A stretch of 64,000 bases of DNA from Oleispira antarctica RB-8. GTDB taxonomy: Bacteria > Pseudomonadota > Gammaproteobacteria > Pseudomonadales > Oceanobacteraceae. Of the stretch, positions 54,043-62,891 are shown piece by piece. The stretch covers positions 1,387,350 through 1,451,349 of the forward strand of contig FO203512.1 in assembly GCA_000967895.1 (NCBI GenBank), written 5' to 3'. Below the pieces are notes generated by a model. It worked only from the letters and a program-made list of their open reading frames with translations. It had not been told where the DNA came from and ran no database searches. Each line of letters starts with the position of its first letter. Position 1 is the stretch's first letter. Position numbers and translations under genes: made by a program.

Positions 54043-54255
54043 ATGAACGATATTTCCCGCCAACGTTTAAAGCGTACATTGTCTTCAGTGCTTATCAATA
54101 TCGATGATATGCAGAGTGAGCTTGCGATAGTGCGTGCTCAATGCAAATTGTTACAAGAAGAAATGCGAGCCATTCGAGTGAATTCTAAGCGCAATAGAAT
54201 TCACTCTATCCCAAGCGTTTGTAGTCATGCAGAGAAATCCGAAAATAGCGCTTAG
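54043..54255 (+). CDS. Small coiled-coil protein
   Basis: A 70-residue protein with a predicted coiled coil (LKRTLSSVLINIDDMQSELAIVRAQCKLLQEEMRAI, residues 9-44) and a basic tail. GGGGG lies before the ATG. The family is not recognised. A 12-bp perfect inverted repeat lies inside the coding region (54176-54206), which would shape the mRNA. It could be a dimeric regulator or a structural protein. Confidence 0.55.
   Translation: MNDISRQRLKRTLSSVLINIDDMQSELAIVRAQCKLLQEEMRAIRVNSKRNRIHSIPSVCSHAEKSENSA
54176..54206 (+). repeat. 12-bp perfect inverted repeat within the small coiled-coil gene
   Basis: GAGTGAATTCTA (54176-54187) and TAGAATTCACTC (54195-54206) are perfect complements with a 7-base loop (AGCGCAA). 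It lies near the 3' end of the coding region. Confidence 0.7.
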
Positions 54256-54282
54256 CTTAGTAGCCCCTAGCAATCGTTTAGC

Positions 54283-56427
54283 CTAACGTTTATTACGAAC
54301 CATTTCTCTTATTAAAAATCGAGCAGGAAGAAGTGCTTCGGCATGATCTTTCGCTACCGGAAAATTTTCTTCACAGATATAAGCTGCAATCAGCTCTGCA
54401 CACAAAGGTGCTGATGTTAATCCACGTGAACCATGGCCAATGTTTAAATACAGCCCAGAATGAAATTTAGTCTCTTGCCTTGGGTAGCGTGCCAAATTCT
54501 TACGAATCGCCGTAAAATCAGTATCAAAAGCTTCGTCATCGATTAATGGGCCAGTCATTGGCAGGTAATCTGGCGTGGTGCAGCGAAATCCTGTTCTTCC
54601 TGGTAGTAATACAGATTCTTGCTGTTTTAATATTTGATGTAAGGCTTGAAATTCTTCACCAAAATCTTCCAAATAATCAAAGTTCTTTTGCTGATCGTTT
54701 AAGCGTATTTGAGTTTCGTCATCTTTAATATTGTAGCTAGCCCCTAAGCAATATTGGCCATTTTCTGCAGGTGCAATATAGCCTTTCCCGCATAGAACTG
54801 TTTTTAAGTTTATTGTTTTCTGACGGTCTTTATCTTCCTTTAAATACGTGAGTTGGCCACGAATCGATTTGGTCGGTAGATAGCAGTTAGGCAGTAGTGC
54901 TTGGCTTTTATTTGCACACGCAATAACGACGTGGCTGTAAGTATTTTCACCGTCAGTCTTATTCTTTTCTGTACAGTCGTTATTGACTAGCTGCCAGGTA
55001 TTGTCTTGATGAGTTAACTTAGATATCGATTTTGTCTGCAATTGAATTAACGGATGCTTAAGCAATTGCTGGCATAATCGAAGTGGGCTCACCCAGCCCG
55101 CTTCTGGGAAGAATAGGCCGCCATTATTCATTGTAAGACCGCTTATTTTAGAAGCCTCTTCGCTTGTTAAGCTATGAAGAAGTTGTTTTGGATAATGGGT
55201 ACTTTCAATAAACTTTTGTTGACGTATTGCTTCTTTTTCTGTGCTCGCTAATTGGATTAACCCGCAGTTATCCCAGCCATCGCCAGGCTCTAGTTGTTGA
55301 TGAAGCCAGCGTAACGACTGCAAATAGCCCTGAACATAAATGTCGCTATGAGTCGATTCACCGGCGGCGAGTTTTGCGTACATAGCGCCTTGAGGGTTAC
55401 CAGAAGCTTCCGTTGCAATACCATGTTGATCTATGACGGTTACCTTGATACCGCGGCGAGCGAGAGCATAGGCTGTTGTACAGCCTGCAATGCCTGCGCC
55501 TATGATGGCAATGTGTTTTATGGCTTTAACCTGAGGCTTTAACCAAGGCTTTATGTGATCCAATGGATTGGCAAGTGGTCCTTGGCTTTGAATAAATACG
55601 CCATGCATCATTTCACGCTTCATACCGAAGCCCGTTACTTTATTCAGCTTAAACCCCGCAGCACTCAATCCACGACGCACATCGCCTGCGGCGGTAAACG
55701 TGGAAAGGCTGGTATCGGCTCGACTTAATCGTGCCATGGAAGAATACAGTGCATCTGTCCACATGTCTGGGTTTTTAGCCGGAGCAAAACCATCAAGATA
55801 CCAAGCGTCAATAGGGCCATTGAGCTGAGGTAAGGCAGAGCTCACGTCATCAAAAATTAATGTCAGGGTCAGGTTCTGATCCTTAAATTGCAGACTATGA
55901 AATCCTTTAATGAGCAGTGGGTACTCTGCAATAAGTTGGTTAGTTAAAGAATTTAACTGGGGGAAAAGCGCTAATGCTTGAGCTATTTGAGCTTTATCTA
56001 AAGGGAATTTTTCAATACTAATAAAGTGTAAGTGATTACTAACTTGCGGATTTTCATCGCTATTGGACTCGGTATTTTCATCACTGTTTTGAAAAGCAAT
56101 CCATTCAAGCCAGGTTAAAATGAAATTCAGCCCAGTACCAAATCCTGTTTCTAGTACGGTAAAAGTGCCTTTATGGTTCTGCCATCTTTGCGGTAGTTGG
56201 CTGGGGTTAATAAAGACGTAGCGGCTTTCATCAATGCCGCTGTCGGTATTGAAATAGAAATCATCAAATTCTTCTGACTTAGGTTGCCCTTGTTCATCCC
56301 AGTTGAGATTAGCTTGGCGCAATGATGCTTGAGTGAGGTTATTGGTAGAGGCAGCGTTTGCCGAGCTGGTAGGTTGTGAGCGTGAAGAATTTGAATGTGA
56401 TGATGTTTTTTTCAACGGACAGCTCAT
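54283..56427 (-). CDS. mnmC: Bifunctional tRNA mnm5(s2)U biosynthesis enzyme MnmC
   Basis: A 714-residue fusion of a SAM-dependent methyltransferase (VLETGFGTGLNFILTW, about 92-107, and DAWYLDGFAPAKNPDMW, about 208-224) and an FAD-dependent oxidoreductase (IAIIGAGIAGCTTAYALARRG, about 308-328). It completes the mnm5 modification of the wobble uridine in tRNA. The first 35 residues are Ser/Asn-rich and look non-conserved, so a later start is possible. It converges on the small coiled-coil gene. The domain order is the usual one. Confidence 0.95.
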   Translation of the reverse strand: MSCPLKKTSSHSNSSRSQPTSSANAASTNNLTQASLRQANLNWDEQGQPKSEEFDDFYFNTDSGIDESRYVFINPSQLPQRWQNHKGTFTVLETGFGTGLNFILTWLEWIAFQNSDENTESNSDENPQVSNHLHFISIEKFPLDKAQIAQALALFPQLNSLTNQLIAEYPLLIKGFHSLQFKDQNLTLTLIFDDVSSALPQLNGPIDAWYLDGFAPAKNPDMWTDALYSSMARLSRADTSLSTFTAAGDVRRGLSAAGFKLNKVTGFGMKREMMHGVFIQSQGPLANPLDHIKPWLKPQVKAIKHIAIIGAGIAGCTTAYALARRGIKVTVIDQHGIATEASGNPQGAMYAKLAAGESTHSDIYVQGYLQSLRWLHQQLEPGDGWDNCGLIQLASTEKEAIRQQKFIESTHYPKQLLHSLTSEEASKISGLTMNNGGLFFPEAGWVSPLRLCQQLLKHPLIQLQTKSISKLTHQDNTWQLVNNDCTEKNKTDGENTYSHVVIACANKSQALLPNCYLPTKSIRGQLTYLKEDKDRQKTINLKTVLCGKGYIAPAENGQYCLGASYNIKDDETQIRLNDQQKNFDYLEDFGEEFQALHQILKQQESVLLPGRTGFRCTTPDYLPMTGPLIDDEAFDTDFTAIRKNLARYPRQETKFHSGLYLNIGHGSRGLTSAPLCAELIAAYICEENFPVAKDHAEALLPARFLIREMVRNKR

Positions 56428-56516
56428 GAGAAATGAAAATAGAGTTCTATTTTAGCCTGAGCTTAATAAGAGTGGTATGGAATAGAGGAATAAAAGGGAA
56501 ATAACTTAAAGATGAG

Positions 56517-56579
56517 TTAAAAGAAAAAGGCTCTATCGTTACAAAAAATAGTGTTAACTGAATAAGTAATAGAGCCTTT
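56517..56579 (-). terminator. Terminator of ppiA
   Basis: On the minus strand AAAGGCTCTAT pairs with ATAGAGCCTTT over a 32-base loop (56526-56536 with 56569-56579), running into TTTTTCTTTT. It lies 23 bases after the ppiA stop. Confidence 0.8.
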
Positions 56580-56601
56580 GAATCGAAATGTCAGCGGGTA
56601 T

Positions 56602-57213
56602 TTATTGCGCTTGCAAGCTTTCTGGGGCAACAACTTCTTTCAGTGTTACATTTTTAATCGCAACAGGATTAACGGGTACATCACCTGATTTAGTTTGCAC
56701 ACGAGCAATCGCGTCAACAACGTCCATTCCTTTTGTTACCTTACCGAAAACGGCGTAGCCATAGTCGCGACCACCATGGTTCAAAAAGTCGTTATCTTTG
56801 TGATTAATAAAGAATTGACTAGTCGCACTATCAACAACACCTGTACGGGCCATTGCTAAAGTACCACGGTCATTTTTCAAACCGTTTTTCGCTTCGTTCT
56901 TGATAGAAGGGAGGGGTGTTTTTTGTTGCATAAATTTATCAAAGCCACCACCTTGTACCATAAAGTTATTGATGACACGGTGAAAAATAGTGCCGTTATA
57001 ATAACCACTTTCTACGTACTGCATGAAGTTAGCGACTGAAATAGGGGCAAGTTCGGCGTTTAGTTCAACTTCAATTTTCCCCATGCTTGTTTCAATCACA
57101 AGATCTATGGTTTTTGCTGTTAGGGGAGCGGTTACGGGCGTTGCACTGACTTCAGCTTGGGTAGAAAAAGATAAGGATAAAAGTAGGCTAAGAGCCAAGG
57201 TGATAGAGCGCAT
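56602..57213 (-). CDS. ppiA: Periplasmic peptidyl-prolyl cis/trans isomerase (cyclophilin)
   Basis: A 203-residue protein with a signal peptide (cleavage near TQA, residue about 20). The cyclophilin domain shows [18 protein letters not shown] (about 75-92), GTLAMART and SQFFIN. It catalyses proline isomerisation during folding of envelope proteins. ATG at 57213 with GGAG about 9 bases ahead; that site is inside a strong leader hairpin (57216-57278), so translation may be switchable. Its own terminator follows. Confidence 0.93.
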   Translation of the reverse strand: MRSITLALSLLLSLSFSTQAEVSATPVTAPLTAKTIDLVIETSMGKIEVELNAELAPISVANFMQYVESGYYNGTIFHRVINNFMVQGGGFDKFMQQKTPLPSIKNEAKNGLKNDRGTLAMARTGVVDSATSQFFINHKDNDFLNHGGRDYGYAVFGKVTKGMDVVDAIARVQTKSGDVPVNPVAIKNVTLKEVVAPESLQAQ

Positions 57214-57215
57214 TG

Positions 57216-57278
57216 TTCAGATCTCCAGTGATTAATTATGATGTTTTAAGTTGATAAACATCATAATGGAGATCTGAA
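57216..57278 (-). promoter_or_regulatory. Leader hairpin covering the ppiA ribosome-binding site
   Basis: In the minus-strand RNA, TTCAGATCTCC plus ATTATGATGTTT (57278-57256) pairs with AAACATCATAAT (57246-57235) and GGAGATCTGAA (57226-57216), 23 pairs with one 8-base bulge and a 9-base loop. The GGAG ribosome-binding site is within the outer stem, 2 bases from the hairpin's end to the start codon ACA-ATG. Confidence 0.7.
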
Positions 57279-57341
57279 TTAAGTGCACTGCTTAGTCGTC
57301 GATAAAACGTAAAAAGCTATTGAATTAAAATGCCGTTAAGT

Positions 57342-58046
57342 TTAAGACCAGCTAGCCGCTTTACGACCACCACGCATGGCAGGGATGGCTAAACCAAGAA
57401 TGATACCAAAGAAAATTAAGCCACCACCAATGATCATAAACGTGCGATCTGTATTATCTTTAAGGCGTGTATTATCAGCGGTGAAGGTTGCTAGCTGAAT
57501 CTCCAATTCTTTGTTGCGCTTAGTCAATGTGGTATTTTTGCTGTCTAGTTGTAGAGCATTGGCTGATATTTCTGTGATGTGCTTAAGCTCTTTTTCCAGG
57601 GCTTTCTTTTCACGGATTAAGCTTGAATGATCACCAGATAAAGATGATTTTTCTTCGCTAAGAGTATTTGTTTGTTGCTTGAGGGTATCAAGTTCTGCTT
57701 TTACTTTAACCAGTTCGCGTTGAGAGAAAATCAGTTTCTCTTTAGCAACAGGCTCGTCTTCTAAAAAGCGAGTAAGTACCCATCCTTCTAAGCCTTTATC
57801 CGTTGTCACTCGGGTATAGTTTTTATCTTCTGTTTGCTCGCCAAAAATCAAATGTTCACCACTAGGTAGTGCTTTTAAAATGCGAAAGTCACTGCCTGGC
57901 CCCGTGCGTAATTGCAGCCATAACTTGTCGCTGACGTAACGTTTTTCAACCGCTGCATAGCTGGTTGCGGCCAGAATTGTTAATAAAAGCATGCAAAATA
58001 ACTGTTTCACGCGTATCACCTTTAAATGTTTTTTATCGTTGTTCAT
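57342..58046 (-). CDS. TIGR04211 family SH3 domain protein
   Basis: A 234-residue envelope protein, related to E. coli YgiM. Signal-like N-terminus (ends near SYA, about residue 31), bacterial SH3 domain (YVSDKLWLQLRTGPGSDFRILKALPSGEHL, about 37-66), coiled coil (about 105-195) and a C-terminal membrane helix (FMIIGGGLIFFGIILGLAIP). TIGR04211 members are inner-membrane-anchored. The gene lies 128 bases upstream of ppiA on the same strand, but ppiA has its own leader. Confidence 0.9.
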   Translation of the reverse strand: MNNDKKHLKVIRVKQLFCMLLLTILAATSYAAVEKRYVSDKLWLQLRTGPGSDFRILKALPSGEHLIFGEQTEDKNYTRVTTDKGLEGWVLTRFLEDEPVAKEKLIFSQRELVKVKAELDTLKQQTNTLSEEKSSLSGDHSSLIREKKALEKELKHITEISANALQLDSKNTTLTKRNKELEIQLATFTADNTRLKDNTDRTFMIIGGGLIFFGIILGLAIPAMRGGRKAASWS

Positions 58047-58090
58047 TGATAGTTTTTGTTTATGTTATTTATAATATTAAATGCCGCGGG

Positions 58091-58390
58091 TTAAGGCAGC
58101 ACTTTTTTGAAAGGCTTAACCGTTACGCTTTGGTATACACCTGCGCTAATATAAGGATCGGCATCGGCCCATGCTTGTGCATCTGTTAAAGCATTGAATT
58201 CAGCAACCACTAAGCTGCCGGTAAAACCTTCAGCGCCAGGATCTTCACTGTCAATGGCGGGGTGTGGGCCAGCAATTAACAAACGGCCTTCGTCTTTCAA
58301 TATTTGTAAACGTGCCAGATGAGCAGGACGAACTGATAAGCGTTTTTCTAAGCTGTTGTCTACATCTTGGCTAATAATGGCGTACCACAT
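58091..58390 (-). CDS. yciI: YciI family protein
   Basis: A 99-residue YCII-domain protein ([29 protein letters not shown]..., with [18 protein letters not shown] near the end). The fold is a ferredoxin-like dimer whose catalytic role is unclear. Start of a compact cluster with yciB, which ends 1 base before it on the same strand, and with rnm, yciO and trpS beyond. Confidence 0.93.
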   Translation of the reverse strand: MWYAIISQDVDNSLEKRLSVRPAHLARLQILKDEGRLLIAGPHPAIDSEDPGAEGFTGSLVVAEFNALTDAQAWADADPYISAGVYQSVTVKPFKKVLP

Positions 58391-58391
58391 A

Positions 58392-59015
58392 TTATTTTTC
58401 CTCGCCTTTTATCGTGTCTTCCGGGGTCATAAATCGATATAAATAAAATGATTGGGCAATAATAAACAGGATAGTTAATCCCAATAAGCCAAATAGCTTG
58501 AAGTTTACCCAGATATCTTCAGAGAAATTATAGGCAACGTACAAGTTTGCGATACCACTAAAAGTAAAAAATGCGACCCAAGCATAGTTTAAATTGTTCC
58601 ACGCGTTGGCAGGCAATTTCAGATTCTGGCCCATCATACGTTCTAAAATAGTTTTATTACCAATAAAACGACTACCAAAGAAAGCGGCGGCGAATAACCA
58701 GTTCACAACGGTAGGCTTCCATTGAATGAAGGTCTTATCTTGTAAAATAACGGTTGCGCCTCCCATGATAACTACGAGCGCTAGGGTTACTAAGTGCATA
58801 GTTTCGACTTTGCCGGTGGAAATTTTGGTGTATAAAATTTGCAGCATGGTCGCTGGAATAAGCACCGCCGTCGCTAAAACGATTGCAGGCATGTCTGTTA
58901 GGTGCTGGATTTGATCGGTATTTAAGAGTGGGCTAATCGCATCAATACATTCTGGCGCAAGCTTATAAACGATAAAAAATATGACAATGGGCAGAAAATC
59001 AATAAGTAACTTCAT
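58392..59015 (-). CDS. yciB: Septation protein A homologue (YciB)
   Basis: A 207-residue membrane protein with five or six helices. It matches the YciB/IspZ family ([19 protein letters not shown] at the start, [24 protein letters not shown] and [24 protein letters not shown]), which takes part in cell division and envelope integrity. It ends 1 base before yciI and diverges from rnm across 54 bases. Confidence 0.93.
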   Translation of the reverse strand: MKLLIDFLPIVIFFIVYKLAPECIDAISPLLNTDQIQHLTDMPAIVLATAVLIPATMLQILYTKISTGKVETMHLVTLALVVIMGGATVILQDKTFIQWKPTVVNWLFAAAFFGSRFIGNKTILERMMGQNLKLPANAWNNLNYAWVAFFTFSGIANLYVAYNFSEDIWVNFKLFGLLGLTILFIIAQSFYLYRFMTPEDTIKGEEK

Positions 59016-59069
59016 TTGTGGATCAATATCCTAGGGCATACAATGGGTGGCTATTATTGAGGAATTTTT

Positions 59070-59906
59070 ATGGCTTCGCAAATAGACCTTCATTGTCATA
59101 CTACCGCATCGGATGGCGCCTTGGCACCCGAGGCGTTAATTGATCGTGCAATTGGTCGTAATATCGAAACATTAGCGATCACTGATCACGATACGATGGC
59201 AGGTTATCGTCAGGTAGCAGACTATGCAAAAGAGCGTGGTTTGAATCTGATTCCGGGCATTGAGTTATCATCGCAATGGCGTGGCATGGGTATTCATGTT
59301 GTGGGCTTGGGTATGGACCCAACTCACCCAGTGATTGTCGAAGCTGAGCGTATGCAGACTGAAGTGCGCCGTGAGCGTGCTCATACGATTGCGCAGCGGT
59401 TAGAAAAAAAGTTACAGCGTGAGATTGATTTTTCAGCAGTCGAAGCCTTGGCGGGTGGAGAGGTGGGCCGTCCGCATTTTGCTCAATATATGGTTGAGCA
59501 AGGCATGGTTCCTGATCGCAAGACGGCGTTTACCAAGTATTTAGGCGCGGGCAAGATTGGTGATGTTAAGTCCGGCTGGCCAGAAATGGAAACTGTGGTT
59601 AAGTGGATTATTGAAAGTGGTGGTCAGGCAGTATTGGCGCATCCTCATCATTACAAGCTAACCCGTACGAAGTTATTGGATTGCGTGGCGGCGTTTCAGC
59701 ATGCTGGTGGCCAAGCGATGGAAATTTGCTGTGGTTTGATGGATAGAAATCAGTCAGGCCAGCTGAAGAAGATTGCTCAATACGAAGGTTTGTTAGGGTC
59801 TTGTGGAAGTGACTTCCATGGGCCTAATAAGTTTGGTTTAGATTTAGGGGTAATGCCTCCATTTCCTAAATCTGATGAAGTATTGGGTGTGTGGACCAAT
59901 TTTTAA
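59070..59906 (+). CDS. rnm: PHP-domain 3',5'-nucleoside bisphosphate phosphatase / 5'-3' RNase AM
   Basis: A 278-residue metal-dependent phosphoesterase (YciV/TrpH family). The PHP motif DLHCHTTASDG (His8, His10, Asp15) starts the protein, with GIELSS (about 68) and LAHPHHYKLT (about 190) as further metal-binding segments, and CGSDFHG near the end. In E. coli it trims 5' ends of rRNA and degrades pAp. It diverges from yciB and precedes yciO, the standard order. Confidence 0.92.
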   Translation: MASQIDLHCHTTASDGALAPEALIDRAIGRNIETLAITDHDTMAGYRQVADYAKERGLNLIPGIELSSQWRGMGIHVVGLGMDPTHPVIVEAERMQTEVRRERAHTIAQRLEKKLQREIDFSAVEALAGGEVGRPHFAQYMVEQGMVPDRKTAFTKYLGAGKIGDVKSGWPEMETVVKWIIESGGQAVLAHPHHYKLTRTKLLDCVAAFQHAGGQAMEICCGLMDRNQSGQLKKIAQYEGLLGSCGSDFHGPNKFGLDLGVMPPFPKSDEVLGVWTNF

Positions 59907-60057
59907 TGCCTATTGAATTGCATCCGCTAAATTACGGGAGGCGTGTCGACAAAGGCGAGCTCCATGCTTAGCTTAGCAAATAGCGGTCAAATCCTTAGGG
60001 TTGTGTCAGACTAAAACTATTGTATTAAGTAAGAAATAAGAACATTAAGGATTAATT

Positions 60058-60681
60058 GTGAGTCAATTTTTTCAGATACACCCAGAAAACCCGCAAGCGC
60101 GTTTAGTTAAGCAAGCGGTTGAGATCATCAAAAAAGGCGGCTTAGCCGTATTGCCGACAGATTGTGCGTATGTACTGGTATGTCATATCGGTGATAAATC
60201 GGCCATGGAGCGCATGCGCTCTTTGCGCCAGCTAAGTGAAAAGCATAACTACACCTTGTTGTGTCGAGATTTGTCAGAACTATCCAACTACGCAAAAGTG
60301 GATAATGCGACTTATCGCCAGCTTAAGCAGCATACGCCCGGTGCTTTCACCTTCATTTTGAATGCGACCAAAGAGGTGCCTAAGCGTTTGATTCAACCGA
60401 AGAAAAAAACCATTGGCATGCGTGTGCCGGATAATGCGATTTTATTGGCCATTCTAGAAGAATTGAATGAGCCGTTAATGTCGACGTCATTGATCATGCC
60501 AGGCGATGAGCTTCCCCTGTCAGATCCTTATGATATTCGCCAAACGTTAGAGCACAGCTTAGATCTTGTGATCGACGGTGGCTATTGCGGGCTAGAAGCG
60601 ACGACGGTACTTGATTTGACCAGTGAAGAAGTTGTTTTATTACGTCAAGGTGTGGGCGATGCTGCGGCTTTCTTAGAATAG
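60058..60681 (+). CDS. yciO: YciO family protein (Sua5/YrdC/YciO type)
   Basis: A 207-residue protein. The YrdC-like fold is shown by KGGLAVLPTDCAYVL, KHNYTLLCRDLSEL and TIGMRVPDN. It is related to L-threonylcarbamoyladenylate synthase, but YciO itself is not thought to carry out t6A synthesis. GTG start with AAGGATTAATT before it. It lies between rnm and trpS, as in many gammaproteobacteria. Confidence 0.92.
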   Translation: MSQFFQIHPENPQARLVKQAVEIIKKGGLAVLPTDCAYVLVCHIGDKSAMERMRSLRQLSEKHNYTLLCRDLSELSNYAKVDNATYRQLKQHTPGAFTFILNATKEVPKRLIQPKKKTIGMRVPDNAILLAILEELNEPLMSTSLIMPGDELPLSDPYDIRQTLEHSLDLVIDGGYCGLEATTVLDLTSEEVVLLRQGVGDAAAFLE

Positions 60682-60760
60682 ACTTTTACAGCATATGCTT
60701 TAAGTCATTAGCGTTCGTTCACGAATGCTCATTACATCACGGCAAGGCTGAATTTAACGC

Positions 60761-60789
60761 TTAAGTTAGAGGCGTAATTTAGGTATGAT
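60761..60789 (+). promoter_or_regulatory. Candidate trpS promoter
   Basis: TTAAGT (60761-60766) and TATGAT (60784-60789) are 17 bases apart. The -10 is strong and the -35 weak. The position argues against a start at 60785 for trpS. Confidence 0.45.
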
Positions 60790-60874
60790 GGCGGGTTTTA
60801 TTACCGCCACTTTTATCTCCCTCTACATTAGATACAAATTCGGCGATCAGCATTCGTGTATAAGTGAGCATTTG

Positions 60875-61894
60875 ATGAGCAAGCAACGAGTTTTAACCGG
60901 AATTACCACCACAGGTACTCCGCACCTTGGTAACTATGTCGGCGCCATTCGCCCTGCGATTGAAGCCAGCCAAAATAGTGATATTGATTCATTCTTCTTC
61001 TTGGCTGATTATCATGCCTTGATCAAATGCCAAGATCCTAAGCTTGTTCACCAATCGACCATGGAAATTGCAGCAACTTGGCTCGCGCTGGGTTTAGATA
61101 CTGACAATACGATGTTCTATCGCCAGTCCGATATTCGTGAAATCCCTGAATTAACGTGGATGCTGAATTGCGTTTGCGGCAAAGGTTTAATGAACCGTGC
61201 CCACGCGTATAAAGGTGCAGTCGATGCGAATACTGCCAATGGTGAAGACGCTGATAAAGCGATTACGATGGGATTGTTCAATTACCCCATTTTGATGGCC
61301 GCTGATATTGTCATGTTTGGTGCCCACAAAGTGCCAGTGGGTAAAGACCAGATTCAGCACGTAGAAATGGCGCGCGACATAGCTCAGCGCTTTAATCATA
61401 TTTATGCCAGCAAAAAACAGCCTATCTTGACTCTGCCGGAGTACGAAGTCGGGGATGACGTTGCTATTTTACAAGGTCTAGACGGCCGTAAAATGAGTAA
61501 GAGTTATGGCAATACGATTCCTTTGTTTTTAACTGAAAAACAACTGCAAAAGCACATCAATAAGATTCAAACCAACTTGCTTGAACCGGGTGAAGCGAAA
61601 GACCCAGATGGTTCTACGGTATTCCAAATTTGGCAAGCCTTTGCCAATAAAGAACAAGTGGCTGAAATGCGTCAGGCATTTGCTGAAGGTATTGGTTGGG
61701 GTGATGCAAAGAAGCGCCTGTTTGCTTTAATTAACGAAGAGATTGGTGAAGCCCGTGAGCGTTATAATGATTTGCTAACCCGCCCGCAAGATATTGAAGC
61801 CGAATTACAAAAGGGTGCGGCGAAAGCGCGTATCCAAAGCCAGCGCATGATGGACACTGTTCGTCAGGCCGTTGGCATTTACGGTTTGAAGTAG
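60875..61894 (+). CDS. trpS: Tryptophan--tRNA ligase
   Basis: A 339-residue class I aminoacyl-tRNA synthetase that charges tRNA-Trp. The HIGH-like motif is TPHLGNY (17-20 HLGN) and the KMSKS motif is exactly KMSKS at 206-210. I chose ATG 60875 (MSKQRVLTG); an in-frame ATG at 60785 would start inside the -10 box. The stop is followed after 8 bases by scpA. Length is typical. Confidence 0.95.
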   Translation: MSKQRVLTGITTTGTPHLGNYVGAIRPAIEASQNSDIDSFFFLADYHALIKCQDPKLVHQSTMEIAATWLALGLDTDNTMFYRQSDIREIPELTWMLNCVCGKGLMNRAHAYKGAVDANTANGEDADKAITMGLFNYPILMAADIVMFGAHKVPVGKDQIQHVEMARDIAQRFNHIYASKKQPILTLPEYEVGDDVAILQGLDGRKMSKSYGNTIPLFLTEKQLQKHINKIQTNLLEPGEAKDPDGSTVFQIWQAFANKEQVAEMRQAFAEGIGWGDAKKRLFALINEEIGEARERYNDLLTRPQDIEAELQKGAAKARIQSQRMMDTVRQAVGIYGLK

Positions 61895-61902
61895 AGTATC
61901 TC

Positions 61903-62889
61903 GTGGCTGTAGAGAATGAACCGGAAAATGGCGTGGGTGCTGATAAGGATTCTGTTACTAAAATTTTAGTGACAAAAGCACCCGCAGGTAAAATGCCCGT
62001 GGGTAAAGTACCTGCTGCGCGCCAGCACGAAATGCCGTTTGCGCTCATTCAAGGGCAGCCGATGACGCAACTGCCGATGGACTTATACATTCCACCGGAT
62101 GCGTTAGAAATTATTTTAGAGCAGTTTGAAGGCCCGCTCGATTTACTGCTCTATCTTATTCGTAAGCAAAATCTCGATATTTTAGAAGTGAATGTTTTTG
62201 AAATTACTACCCAATACATGGGCTACATCGACTTGATGGAGTCTATGGAACTTGAAATGGTGGGTGAATATTTGGTGATGGCGGCGATGCTGGCGGAAAT
62301 TAAAAGCCGCATGTTATTGCCTCGCAGTAAAGACAGTGAAGAAGAGGAAGAAGGTGATCCTCGCGCTGAATTAATTCGTCGCTTGCAAGAATACGAACGC
62401 TTTAAAAAAGCCGCAGAAGATATGGAAGAACTGCCGCGCATGGGGCGTGATAATTTTATTGCTCAGGTCGATGCCCCTGAAAAAATTCAGCAACGCGCTC
62501 ATCCAGATGTAGATATGAAAGAGCTGATGCTAGCGATGGGGGCGATTATGCGTCGTGCGCAGATGTTTGAAAAACACGAAGTCGCAAAAGAAGTACTCTC
62601 AACGCGCGAGCGTATGTCGAATATATTAGCCGCATTAAAAGGCGGACACTTTGTCAATTTTAGCGATTTATTTACCCCAGAAGAAGGCCGGCTTGGGGTT
62701 GTGGTGACTTTTTTAGCCATGCTAGAACTGATTAAAGAATCATTATTAGACATAGTGCAGCATGAAGTATTAGGGCCAATTCATGTAAAAGCACGGGTCG
62801 ATGGTCCGGGGCATATTGAATCGAGCCTGCTGAGTGACGATTATCAATCGGACTTTGACTCTGCTGAAATTAATAGGGTTACGCAATAA
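61903..62889 (+). CDS. scpA: Segregation and condensation protein A (kleisin)
   Basis: A 328-residue kleisin that joins the SMC heads in the Smc-ScpAB complex for chromosome compaction and segregation. LEQFEGPLDLLLYLIRKQNLDI (about 69-90) is the conserved start of the ScpA family. EYLVMAAMLAEIKSRMLLP follows, and a winged-helix C-terminus ends the protein. The first 60 residues are a non-conserved, Pro/Val/Lys-rich extension. GTG start. It lies 8 bases after trpS and 2 bases before scpB, so the three genes probably share a transcript. Confidence 0.94.
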   Translation: MAVENEPENGVGADKDSVTKILVTKAPAGKMPVGKVPAARQHEMPFALIQGQPMTQLPMDLYIPPDALEIILEQFEGPLDLLLYLIRKQNLDILEVNVFEITTQYMGYIDLMESMELEMVGEYLVMAAMLAEIKSRMLLPRSKDSEEEEEGDPRAELIRRLQEYERFKKAAEDMEELPRMGRDNFIAQVDAPEKIQQRAHPDVDMKELMLAMGAIMRRAQMFEKHEVAKEVLSTRERMSNILAALKGGHFVNFSDLFTPEEGRLGVVVTFLAMLELIKESLLDIVQHEVLGPIHVKARVDGPGHIESSLLSDDYQSDFDSAEINRVTQ

Positions 62890-62891
62890 AA

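Noticed and set aside
60682-60874. A T-box or trp attenuator in the trpS leader.
   Set aside because: No conserved T-box core and no leader peptide with tandem Trp codons was found.
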